From Hyphodiscus hymeniophilus (taxonomy: Eukaryota; Ascomycota; Leotiomycetes; Helotiales; Hyphodiscaceae): a stretch of 64,000 nt of DNA. This document shows, piece after piece, positions 33,359 to 44,458 of the stretch; within the stretch, counting starts at the first letter, position 1; each line of letters begins with the position of its first letter. The position numbers were made by a program, and so were the translations under genes. The stretch covers positions 868,001-932,000 of the forward strand of contig VNKQ01000013.1 of assembly GCA_016508695.1 (NCBI GenBank), given 5' to 3'. The notes beneath the pieces were generated by a model that had not been told where the DNA came from, ran no database searches, and saw only the letters and a program-made list of their open reading frames with translations.

Positions 33359-34909
33359 ATGGCAGCTCCCCCAATCAAAATCGTTCGTCTGGACGGTATC
33401 CATTCCGAACCCCCAGTCTTCAGCATCCCACATACATACGTCGAGTATCCCACCACTCCCGATGTCTCAACCATACCCGGCCGGATCGGCGATGCGGATG
33501 TCGTCCTCACGACCCGTGTGCCCATCACGGCTTCCACGCTCGACGCATGTCCGAATCTGAAGTTCGTGGCTGTCTTTGCGATTGGATATGATATGGTGGA
33601 TCTCATCGCCTGCAAAGAGCGCGGGATCAAAGTTGCGAATGTGCCAGCTGCTAGTAGTGAGTTTATTTGTTTGGTTTTCTGATGGGAGGATAGGGAAAAG
33701 AAGGAGAGTTGTGGAGATTACTTTTGAAGGCTTTTGTGTAGTTTTCATTAATTTCTAATCTCTTTTGACATGATTCCAGCTGGTGTCATTTGGAAAAATA
33801 AAAGAAGCTGAAGGCTCGACTCTAGATGAAGCTGTAGCCGAGCATGCCATATCCTTTTACTTCGCTCTGAGAAGGAATCTGGTCGGCATGCATGCCAAGA
33901 TGGTTGATGGGAAGGAGGAGTGGAAAAGCAAGGGAAGCTTGACCAGCCTTGTAAGTCAATACTTCGACTTTTTCCTGGTATTATGTTTGGGCTAGCAGCC
34001 TGAAGTGAAGTTCCTCCACAAGTCCTTGGGTGTATGATGACAGAAAATATTGTCTCTTCTTGGTGTGTGTTTGTGTGTTCTTTGTACTTTTTCCTAAAAT
34101 ACAGATTAATAAAGACTGATTGAGTCTGAAGTGGGGTGGTCTACCAAGGACATGTAGAGAAGAAACACTATGCATTCTAGGTGGCGGAGAACTTGGTACG
34201 TTACGATTTTGACGTCCTTTGTGCCTTTCAAACCATTCAAATGCAGTCGCTCTTTACATCACATGAGACCCTCCTTCATTCACCCCCCTCCTTTTTCTCC
34301 CTCTTACTCAAAATCAATCATCTAACAGTCCCAGGGGCCCGCGTAGCAAATCTCGGCAGAACCCTGGGTATGAAGGTCTTAATCGCAGAGCGCAAAGGCG
34401 TTCCTGCTACCTCCGTCCGACCCGGAAGGATAGAATTCACCATTGCCCTCCAAACCAGCACCGTGATAATCCTAACAATGCCCCTCTCACCCTCAACTGC
34501 AAACACCATTTCCCAACCCGAGTTCAGGCTCATTCAGCCAGATGGTCTCGTGATCAATGTCTCTCGTGGTGGGATCGTCAACGAGGAGGCACTTGTAGAT
34601 GCCTTGAGAGAACGGAAGATCGCAGGTGCAAGTACAGATGTTTATCCCGAGGAGCCGGCAGGTCGAGAGTAAGTCTCTTTGATTTTTGAAGCCGGGAAAT
34701 GGTCAAGAGAGAGGCTAATGAAACTCGCCAGGAATGTACTTATCAAAACAGCTGAGGCGTGGAAGGACGATACCCAGATGGCCGGGAGGCTAATACTGAC
34801 TCCCCATGTGGCATGGTTCGCGAGGAGCAGTATTGAGAAACTGAGGAGTACAGTGACGGCAAACATCGAGGCTTGGGCTAGGGGTGAGAATTTGAACTTG
34901 GTTGTTTGA
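33359..34909 (+). CDS. D-isomer-specific 2-hydroxyacid dehydrogenase
   Basis: Exons 33359-33656, 33826-33950, 34132-34195, 34329-34668 and 34732-34909 give 334 residues. Introns were placed to restore the family pattern: KVANVPAAS joined to NEAVAEHAISFYFALRR, then TCREETLCILGGGELG joined to VPGARVANLGRTLGMKV. The Rossmann motif reads GGGELG. Catalytic residues are the Arg in NVSRGG, the Glu in YPEEP and the His in TPHVAW. The enzyme reduces a 2-keto acid to a D-2-hydroxy acid with NAD(P)H (glycerate/hydroxypyruvate or similar); the substrate cannot be fixed. Several introns here are long for this genome (169, 181 and 133 nt). The 169-nt one ends at a weak-looking CTCTAG acceptor that gives the best alignment. 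Confidence 0.85.
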
Positions 34910-35298
34910 TGTTGCTGGTTAGAGTCACGGTTGGCCGCAGTACGAATTCTGGGAATGGAAGACGGAAAGCTAAAATAGAGGTAGAGTATGAGTATATGAA
35001 TAAAGCATGCCGTCCTTCATATCTTGCATACGCCGGGAAGCTCGTCCAGACATAGGGTTTTCAATCAAGTCGTAATTTAGATCGCAGATATCCCCTTCGC
35101 CTTGTCTCATTTCTACCCCGCAAGACAAGCCTCTTTGGGATCTGTTGAACTTGGACAGATTTGAGTAAAAACGGTGCGACCAAGGATCTACCTAGCAGAA
35201 GCATAGAAGACATATCCTCTATTCTTCTTTCTCAGCACCACGCCATCCAACACTATCATACATCAGTCTTTGTATCTGCGCAACCTCTATTTTACACT
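34910..35298. other. Intergenic, convergent 3' flanks
   Basis: Between the dehydrogenase (+) and mitochondrial uS2 (-). Nothing recognised. Confidence 0.6.
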
Positions 35299-36556
35299 TT
35301 ACAAATCCTCATCATCCTCAGGAGATGTATATCCCGCCCTCTTCTTGATCGAATCTAGCACCTGTTCGTCGTCTTGATCCCTGGTGTTTACCGACCTGTT
35401 TCCCTTCCCGGCATTGACCTTGGCCTTTTCTTCTTCTGTATCTGGCCTGCCTAGCCCAGGAGGAGGCAGCCAGGTTGCTTCTCCATTTTCGGCAGCTTCG
35501 AGTCGTTTTCGCTGGCCCTCTTCTCCCGCCCGGCCGAGAACACCGGCTATGACTTGTATGCATCTCAGACTGCATGCAATATTAGTTACGATCTATTTCA
35601 ACAGAGCTTCGGAACTCACCTGTCATCATTGGCCGGAATAGGATAAGTAACCCAAGTAGGATCCGCATCCGTATCAATGACTCCAATTGTTGGAATATTA
35701 TTCAGCCCGCACTCATGCAGCAGGACGTAGTTTTCCAAGGGGTTCATCACGACCACCAGATCCGGCCTCAGAGATCTCCACTCAGCAATCTTGTCGTCAA
35801 ATCCATCCAACTCCTCATCATGCGGACCAACAGCCTTGATCCCACACTTCGCCAGTATCCGATCCCCGTTTGTGATACTTCCAGGAATCCATCTCTCAAA
35901 CAAGTGGCAGCCCTTAGCAAGCTTTGCAGCTTTCACTACTGTAGAGTCTTGACCCCGTCTCGTCCCCACAAATAGAATCAACCCTCCATGATAAGCAACA
36001 CCTTCAACGACCTTCGCTGCTCGCCGCAAATGCGCAGCCGTAGTCTCGAGAGAGATGATGTGTACGCCCTGCCTCACACCAAAAATGTACCTCTGATTCG
36101 CTGGATTCCACAAGCTAGTTGAATGTCCTAAATGGCTCTGGCTAGCCATTAACAGCTCAAGCGTAACATTCTCTGGTTTCGGCGGGTTGACCACCAATTC
36201 ATGAGGTTTATAATGTTTGGAAACCACTGTGCCTAATCTTCGTGTTCGTTTCTTGATGTTCTGGAACGAGTAATAGTCGTGGGCGACCGTATCATCTTCG
36301 CCAACTGATGAAGGTGGGAGAAGAGATTGCGTTATATGAAGCTGATTTAGGTTTGCTTCGATAGAATGTGTCTCTTTCAGGTGATTGTCTATTGAGGACT
36401 CGATTTCCGATACTTCGGCGGAGATGGTGCGAATGAAGGGTTTGCGGAGGGGAGGCGCGAGTGCTTTGCGGCCTGTTCATGATCAATTGATGTACTGTAC
36501 CAAGAGAGAGTATATGCAAACTCACCATGCCGTATGGCTATGTTTCGTAATATCAT
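35299..36556 (-). CDS. MRP4: Mitochondrial small-subunit ribosomal protein uS2m
   Basis: Exons 36556-36526, 36472-35620 and 35569-35299, 384 residues. The first exon encodes MILRNIAIRHG, the start of an Arg-rich mitochondrial leader (continued by RKALAPPLRKPFIRTIS). The uS2 core follows: ELLMASQSHLGHSTSLWNPA, FGVRQGVHIISLETT, GGLILFVGTRRGQ, FERWIPGSITN, LVVVMNPLENYVLLHE and NNIPTIGVIDTDADP, closing with VTYPIPANDDS. A fungal C-terminal extension, Glu/Asp-rich, ends PEDDEDL. It is a structural protein of the mitochondrial 37S ribosomal subunit. Second mitochondrial translation gene in the window besides IF-2. Confidence 0.95.
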
Positions 36557-36896
36557 TGTCAATGGGGTGTGATGTCGTTCCACCAGAGCTTCAACTTTTT
36601 GAGCTCATGCGCGCTAGTGGCTTTCATTGGAAAATACACCTTGCCACTTTGGGAATCTCGACAGCACCAGCACCTGGACTTCTGGGGGACAGGGTAATGT
36701 TGTCGAAGCGTAAAGTTATCGAGATTCAAAGCCCAAATTCATGAGAAAATGATGGAGAGAGTCATCTGGAATACATTGGACGTTCCATTCTCATTAAGCA
36801 CCACGGAGTGAGGTGGGCATCTGTACACAATACTATGTACAAAATCAAACAAACGCTATGCAATCTATCTTGATACTATCTCCTTATCTCATCACT
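36557..36896. other. Intergenic, tandem minus-strand genes
   Basis: 340 bp between the CBS-PB1 gene's stop and the uS2m start. Should hold the uS2m promoter. Nothing recognised. Confidence 0.6.
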
Positions 36897-39023
36897 TTAA
36901 CGACTTGTGGCCCTCGTCAATGCAAACACTCCAACAATAACAACAGCAAGAGTGACCATTGCGCCTGGCAATAGCAAATCGTTTGGCACGCCGGCAATGA
37001 CCTGTTGCTCAGTTGGCTGAGTCGTAACCTTTCTCGTTCTTCGCACCGGTTGCTCCTCGTCACTCTCATCCTCTTCATCTGAGATTGCTCGTCTTCGTTC
37101 ACGAATGGTCGATGCTGGTGGCGTAGGAGCTTGCCTGATGACTGGATGAGGATCTAAAGTGGCGCTAATCGGTGGCTTCTCAGGATCATGAACGAATAGA
37201 TCAACCTTATCTCGGTGCCCACTTCGCGCAATGACGATGGCCTCGAGAAGGTCGTGGTCAGTGGTAATCGAGACAGTATCTCCATCATCGTCTAGGTAGC
37301 TGAGCGCGTATCCAGAGGAGCCCAATCTACCCTCCTCGAACGTCGCTGCACCTCCGACAGCGTCGACCTCGGTCCCTAACTTCGCAGTGACGGAGGCAAT
37401 AAGCTCTCCCATTCCATGGGCGGCAATAACCTGTAGTCTGTGAACACGACCGCTGGGAGCCTTGAACTTGAATGGGAATGGGATCTCCTCAGGGGGAATC
37501 TCAGGAATCGGGGCAATTGCTGAATGTGCTGGGGAGTCAGCTCCATTGTGTGACGCTGAATCCCCAGGCGCAACACTGGCGTCAACATGTCGTTCCTGAC
37601 CGCGAGACAGATCGGGGGACATTAATGATCTTCCTCCGGTGTGATGAGTGTGATGATGGCTTCCTTCTCCGGACATAACGGACTCGGTATCATTGTCAAG
37701 AGACAGCCAGAATTTGTTCCATGCTGGCCCCTCGCTATCTCCAGTTGACATGGTATTGATTTGCTCCAGGGTGGCGTATGTAAGCTTAAGTACGTCCACC
37801 ATACCAACGATTTCGCCAGCATCGTTCATAACAGGAAGATTTAGGTAGTGCCCATCTATATATGTTAGACAAATGATTCGGTCATCAATGGGCTTTACGT
37901 ACCGTGCATTTTTCGTAACGCTGCTTGGATGCTCATGTCCATGGGAGCAAAATCGGGATGGGGGGTCATAACACGAACCACACTGCAGTTTGCAGGATCT
38001 AACCCAGGAGCAATGACACGAAGAACGACATCTTTGCTAGTGAATATACCAGTGATTGACCCTCCATCTTGCACGAGAACAGCTGTGGTATGATTTTCCT
38101 TCATTAAGGCAGCGGCTTCCTTCACCGATGTTCGCACGGAAACAGTCGTGGGCGGTGTGCCATTGAGGACTGACTCGAGAGTAGGTCCTGACATTTTCGA
38201 TCGCAGAGCCTCGACATATTGAATGATCTGCTGGGGTTGACTCGATCCGAGCTCGGATTGTACTCCCTCCAAGGCATCATATAGCTTTCTCGAAGAGCTG
38301 TACGCTCTTTCCAACTTCTCCATGGCGTCGTAGAAGCACTTTGTGATATCTAGGATGCCCGAGATGTCTTGATTCTCATCCATAACAGGTAGATGACGGA
38401 AGCCCTTCCTCACCATAAGATCCAATGCATCAGTCGCACTTGTATCCGTACGTGCGCAGAGAGGATTCTTTGTCATGATCTCGGCAATGGTGACACTGCT
38501 GGCTTTGATTCCGGCTCCAACAACTCTGAATGCCAGATCCTTCGCAGTAAAGATACCAGCAATTCGATCGTCGTCATCAGTAACAAGTACACAGTCTTCT
38601 CGCTTCGCTGCCATCAACTGTGCTGCCTCGGCCACTGTGATATTCGGCTTGATCTGGAGGGCTTGACTCGGTCGTAAGGCGAGCACAGTTCCCGGAGGAG
38701 CCTTTCTTGTCTGTCGTGCTCGGCTGGTGGCGTGTTTCTTCTTGCTGAGGTCGGTCTCAATCCTCCGTCGGATTGCCTACCAAAGTCAGCGCGCAGTTCA
38801 TAGATAAGAACGATTTTCAAAATACCTCGTCTTTCTTCGACTGCTTTTGCCTGCTGGCAGACATTGTAGACCCCCCAGCGTCACTCTGAACTGAGGTGCT
38901 CCCATGGGTTTCCAAGGCAGGCCGAGGGATATTGGAAGCTGGACTGTTGGTGAAAGCTGGCATTCCTCCGCGGCCCTGTCCACGATTTGGCGTACCTCTC
39001 ATGGTACCAGTGTTCGAGGCCAT
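36897..39023 (-). CDS. CBS and PB1 domain membrane protein
   Basis: Exons 39023-38826, 38776-37903 and 37855-36897, 676 residues. A Gly/Ser-rich N-terminus (MASNTGTMRGTPNRGQGRGG) leads to four CBS motifs arranged as two pairs. The first pair covers about 100-220 (VTDDDDRIAGIFTAKDLAFR; HLPVMDENQDISGILDITK). The second covers about 280-410 (VLVQDGGSITGIFTSKDVVL; LNLPVMNDAGEIVGMVDVLK). A PB1 domain (about 510-590: PFKFKAPSGRVHRLQVIAA; LSYLDDDGDTVSITTDHDLL) follows. A last hydrophobic segment (LPGAMVTLAVVIVGVFALTR) anchors the C-terminus in a membrane. CBS pairs bind adenine nucleotides; PB1 domains mediate pairing. This domain order is a known fungal family without a settled role; nucleotide sensing is an inference. 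Confidence 0.92.
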
Positions 39024-39601
39024 GTTGGCCAAGGTTGTACCTGATTTCAAGAGGAGAGTGCTAAGCGCTGATTCAATGTCGTTTTGTCCAGATCGGTGTG
39101 TTTATTCGTCAATGCGATTCAACAGCGTCGGTTTTCCTGGATGATTAAAGGCACGGCGCGCTGTGTTAGCCGTGCACTGGCTGGTTGCTTGTAGCAACGT
39201 AACCGATGAACTCGCGATGTTTTGAATCGGAGAACACCACAACTTCCCAAGGACCTCAAAATCTATCGCAGAATAACCAAACTCTACAAACTTTACAAAA
39301 CCTTAAAACTCAACTTCCTTGGGCTACGAAGAGATCTAATTAAAAGAAAGCTCGAACGATCCACCCTCCCAGGCCTGAGGAAGGCCAATACCAATAAACA
39401 AGGCTCAAGCAGAGTCAATAACTGCTGAGAAGTCTCAAAATCTCAATTTGCCCGGCCTAACGGCTTGCGCTGCGTGAGGTATGGACTAGAGACTCCATTG
39501 AAGATTCATGTTCTCTAATGGCCAAACCACAGTCTCGGACATAGGTTTGCTTAATTGCAATACTTTCATCGACAATCTTCCGAACTCCTCTAGCATTCAT
39601 A
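39024..39601. other. Divergent intergenic region
   Basis: 578 bp between the CBS-PB1 gene (-) and the zinc-finger gene (+); shared promoter region. Only short frames. Confidence 0.6.
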
Positions 39602-41903
39602 ATGCTGTCCAATCCTACAAACAACCTTCACAATCGACAAAAACAACATCGACGACAAAATTCGACACCTACGGCTTTCGAATCAGTGAAGGTTAATAAC
39701 CTGCCCAACATCCAGAGACATGCCCATCGACGAGGAATGAGCCTGGATCAACGTCGACAACAAGCAATCCCGCAGGAAATAAGTGTAAGTACTACTAACA
39801 ACCAAGGATATCAAACGGCACAACAGCATATATTGCGAGAAACGCAGCAGCAAAGACTGGCACGCCCGGGCCAACAATTTACTAGCTTTGACAACGACGA
39901 GAATTATCTCAATTCGCCAATCGTCACCCCAAATAGACAAACTTTTGATGCTGGAAGTCAGTACGGAGAAAGAGCTCCCTCTCTGTATTCATACTCTGGA
40001 CCAATCAATACGGCAATCAATGTCGACCCCAATAGCTATGGGGGCAATGACTTCAATTTATTCTCCTCAGACGCCTTAACACCATCTGCCTATCTGGATT
40101 TTTCAGCAGGTTTCGATGGACTTCAGAATAGTGATTCCAGCAGCAGACGGTCTTCAAGTGGACGGAGAATAAGTGGTGGAATTGTGGATAGGGTTGTTCA
40201 ATATGAGAACCTAGCCCTAAAGTCTCCACAGAGACCTATTACACCTCCGAATCAGAATGGACCAAGTAATTGATGCGAAGATTTTGAAGATATATCCGCT
40301 AATTTTCAAAGGTTACTTTCCTCTTACGCCCGCCGATACTCCATATCATCGCACGATCAAGCATGAGCAGATCCCTCAGAGGTTTATGGGCAACTACGAT
40401 ACCTCTATGGAAGAGACAATCAAACCCAGGAGCAACCAAAGAGCCAAGGGGATATTTGACGATATGAGAAAGGACGCTGAGACTAATCGGATACCCAGCC
40501 CTCCTGGCTCTGGTCACATTCCTTCTGAGAGCACCTTTGATTCTGCTCCAATGCCGTCGGGGAATTTCATGAATATGTCGAACCTGAACATGTCATTCAT
40601 GAAGAGCACGGAGATCGATGGTTCACAATACTCACCAGTCTCTTCGAATGTGTCTCCAACTCTGTCCTATCATTCTTCCCCAGAAATGGAACCTATGCAA
40701 TTATTTGGAGATCCATTTACAAATACGCCAAATTTGGAGCCCGGTATGTCGTATCCTGAGCCATCAGCCCACGGTCTCGCAATCGATCATTCACCAATTT
40801 CTGGCTCTCCGTACCGACGGTCCGAATCAGTATCTAGCACCATACTTGAAGATTCAATTACCGACACGGGTGTTACTATCGATGACATAGCTACCTTCAT
40901 CTCAGGTCCTGATACTATTGATGGCAAGTGGCTCTGTCTCTATCCGGAGTGCAAAAAGCGTTTCGGTAGGAAGGAGAATATTAAGTCCCATGTTCAAACC
41001 CACCTTGGAGATCGTCAATTCCAGTGTCCTCACTGCAGGAAGTGCTTCGTTCGCCAGCATGATCTAAAGCGACACGCCAAAATCCATAGCGGTGTCAAGC
41101 CATACCCATGCCAGTGTGGGAATAGTTTCGCGAGACATGATGCTCTAACTCGCCACCGGCAACGGGGGATGTGTATCGGCGCTTTTGAGGGAGTAGTGAA
41201 GAAGACTGTCAAACGTGGGAGACCTCGCAAGAACCGACCAGACAATGAGGAGCGAATCAAGAAATCCTCCCGAACTCGAAGCAAGAACAAGACTATGTCC
41301 TCGGCGTCTTCGACTACAGGGTCCGACAGTAATTGCGCGTATTCTCCTCAAAGCGAATTTGACGACATTCTTGATGACAAGCCGTTCGCTCATTACGAAA
41401 ACACTCAGGCATTGAACGCTTCAGACAACGCTAGCTTCGATCAATGTGCACAGCTGCACTCTCCAAATACTACAGACTGTGTTTCTCCACAAGCCATTCA
41501 CGCACAATCTCCATCGGCATACAGTTCCCATTCAACCTCTCGCGGGCATCGGGGGTCTTTGACCGACCACTTTCCCTCTCATCCCGCGTCGCCAGCCAAG
41601 TCTGTTCATAGCTATCATTCTCCACCAGGACTATGCGAATCATCCTCATCGCCAGCCGCAAGCATTCACTACTATGATGTTGACCCTCCTTCAAACCACG
41701 ACGACGCGTTGAAATTGACCAGCTTAGCCAATATTGCTGAGCACGATGACGAGATGTTCCTTGAAGCCTTTAGGAACAACGAGATGACACAGCTGGAGAG
41801 AGACCCGGATCTGCTGCTGGGCAAGTTCGATGACACTTTCGCCGTCAATGAAAGCGATGAGATGTTTCACGGAGGAGAGGATGTTTTCTTTGGCAGTCCT
41901 TGA
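39602..41903 (+). CDS. C2H2 zinc-finger transcription factor, Swi5/Ace2-like
   Basis: Exons 39602-40265 and 40312-41903, 751 residues, joined over a 46-nt intron. The N-terminal half is Gln/Ser/Asn-rich, typical of activators. Three adjacent zinc fingers sit at about 428-515: CLYPECKKRFGRKENIKSH, CPHCRKCFVRQHDLKRHAK and a third, divergent CQCGNSFARHDALTRHRQRG-MC finger. This spacing, the third C-x-C finger and the GDRQFQC linker are those of the Swi5/Ace2 family, which activates cell-separation and late-mitosis genes. A basic AT-hook-like stretch (VKRGRPRKNRPDNEE) follows the fingers. The C-terminus is Ser/His-rich then acidic. In-frame GTAAGT/TACTAAC/CAG signals at 39784-39825 are discussed in the findings. 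Confidence 0.9.
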
Positions 41904-42569
41904 GTTCCTTGGATACAAACATGGATTTTAGCACTTGTCTGGATGTGGTCGATTTCGCAAACATAATTTGCCTTGGATGTACGATACAAGGTCGGGATGG
42001 AATTTGGAAGGTGGTGGGATTTGATCTTTGGGGTGTTTTTGGATGTTTTACGATGGATGGACCTTCCTTTTGGCGTTACTCATGTATCTTCAGCTTGGCG
42101 CTTTGGACAAGCAATACACGGGCGTGTCTTGAATGATTATACGGTATAAGCAAAAGAAGCAATAGCAATACAATCATTAGGTAGCGGTGTGGCAATATCA
42201 TACACTCTTTACTGGCATGAAGTAATTTGCTTCTTGCATCACTCTTTGTGTTGTTACCGGGGTTCAAAAGGGTCTCACAAATGATGCAGTATTCATGCAA
42301 AGGCCGACATTTCCTACCGCATAAAGATTCTTCACATGTCTTTGAGGCTAGTGTTGCCGCTTAGGACAGCCATCTCAAACGTCAAGAAGTCCCCTTAGGA
42401 TACAAATTTTCTAATTGGTTGAGGAATTTGCTTAGATTTCAAGGCTGTGGCTACCCGTCAAAGACTCAGCGAAGACTGACGCCTAAGTGTGACTGACAAG
42501 ATCAAAGGCCTTCAAATTCAATTCACTTATTTCATTGACCGCCGTCTGAGACTCAACAGCCTACGGCAG
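41904..42569. other. Intergenic, tandem plus-strand genes
   Basis: 3' flank of the zinc-finger gene and upstream region of the ubiquitin-domain gene. Nothing else recognised. Confidence 0.6.
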
Positions 42570-42577
42570 TATAAATA
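42570..42577 (+). promoter_or_regulatory. TATA box (TATAAATA) of the ubiquitin-domain gene
   Basis: TATAAATA stands 104 nt upstream of the start codon and is followed by a C/T-rich leader, the usual layout of a strong fungal core promoter. Confidence 0.6.
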
Positions 42578-42680
42578 AAACACCAGCCTCAGTCGATAAA
42601 TCCCGACCAACCCTCTACAAATTCAGCTCGGGCTTCTCCATCACTTTCAAGCATCCATCACATCCTAACAGACTCGCAAG

Positions 42681-44458
42681 ATGGCTGACTCTGGGGTCAA
42701 AGGTGTCACAGTTAAACTGGACTCGGCCATGGTCACTGCACCTGGCGCATATAAGAATCTCTTCATTGAAGACCAATACTACAAGCGCTTGAAGATCTCA
42801 CTTCGTCGAACCATCCGAGTCCCTGATAATGGCGAGAGCTAGTAAGTATCACCTATACTGGCGCTATTTTTGATTCCGCAAGAATTGGAATTCTCTTTCG
42901 TGACCAAAGCTCATTTCATCTTATAGTGGGCTTCCTCCCGATTGCGGTGCCTTCCCAATCTACTCTGTCGCCAAGTATACCTCTCGCCTTCCACAGAAGG
43001 TTGTTGCCAAGGGAGGCGTTTTCATTCCCATGCATCGTATGTTACCTGTACAAGTATTCATTGATTAATCGTCTGTTTTCTAACTATGGGAAAGAGCGTG
43101 AAGCTATGTGGATCAACTTTGAGGGAAGTTCAGAATTCGCCGTCAAGATCTATGTTGGTGGTGTTAACGCCATCTCCGGTGAATCGAAGGCCGAAGATTC
43201 TGCCGTTATCCTCGAGCAGCGTCGCCAGCGACTTCGACGAAAGCTTCCAATCCAAGACTATGTTGTGACTCCTCAGCAGAAGTGGATTGACGGTATTGCA
43301 AGTGAGGATGGCCACGTTTCACAATTTGTCGCGGCGCCAGTAGGATCAGGATACTCGGTCGAAGCACAAATCACTGGCCTGGATTCTATTGTGGGCATTC
43401 AGTTCGAGATTATTCCTCGCATTCGCAGCCCATCTCCTGCCGGATACTTCGCACTCTTTGTCAAGAGTCTGACCGGCAAGACCATTGCTTTGGAAGTATG
43501 TGAGGACGACACAATCTATAGTGTGAAGGCAAAGATCCAGGTTAAAGAGGGCTTTCCAGCAGATCAACAACGACTTATCTGCGCGGGTAAGTTGCTTGAG
43601 GACGATCATCCCCTCCATTACTACAACATTCAACCTGTCAGTATCTCATATTCGTACGCTAAGCTAGCGTGAACTAAATTTACTGTCAGGAAGCAATTAT
43701 ACACATCATCCTTAGACTTCGAGGTGGTGGCAAGGAAACGATGTTGACTGAGGCTGAGAAGGCTACTGCTCAGATATCAAAAGAGCTTGCGATTGCCCCT
43801 GGAGGTTTCATTCAACAAACCATCATTCGAGATACACTCGCACCCGAAGATTGGGATTCTGTGAATGTTACCTTGTTCAATGTCAACATTATTGATGCTT
43901 CGACTTTCCCAGCTCTTGGAAGTGAGTAGTCCTTTCAATTCACTGCTTAAATATTTACATGCTTCATGAACTTGGATAATTACTGACTGGAAATGACCTT
44001 AAGTTCCGATCCCCCCCACACCAGTCACTGCTGCGACCTATGCTGAGCACGGCTATCCGTTTTTCAAACTTTACGAAGATCTTAGCGGCGTTTCGGGAAA
44101 TTTTGAACAATTACAGAGCGTTGGAGATCTCGACAAAGCGAAGGGACATTTTGAAGTCCATGACTCTGAGGTAGATGTCTCTTTCCCCTCGGTCGCTCTC
44201 AATACTCCGAACAGCGTCGATCAGATGGAAGAGGAAATGGAAGATTATGCAGACGGAGACGACGAAATTGAAGATGACGATGACGATGAGGATGAGGACG
44301 AAGTTCAGGATTTCGACGGCGATAAAAAGGAAGATGAGAGTGACAAACCTGGTTCTACTAACTCATCTTCTGATTCGTCGACCATCCAGCTCAACATTAT
44401 TGATCCAAAGAGCGTCTTTCTTCCCATTCGCTTACTTGAGAAGCAACTTCGCAAGTGA
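42681..44458 (+). CDS. Large protein with an internal near-ubiquitin domain ending in LRLRGG
   Basis: Exons 42681-42841, 42927-43036, 43095-43636, 43690-43921 and 44004-44458, 499 residues. Residues about 1-205 form a conserved-looking unknown region (FIPMHQREAMWINFEGSSEF; VVTPQQKWIDG). Residues about 209-284 match ubiquitin closely: FVKSLTGKTIALEV, then KAKIQVKEGFPADQQRLICA, GK-LLEDD, YYNIQ and a closing IILRLRGG. The positions equal to K6, K11, K27, K29, K33, I44 and K48 are kept; K63 is replaced (YNIQ-P-E). After LRLRGG come GKETMLTEAEKATAQ and another ~200 residues with a highly acidic run (44225-44350). The domain is therefore internal, not C-terminal. It is unlike polyubiquitin or ubiquitin-ribosomal fusions. 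Function unknown; see findings. Confidence 0.85.
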
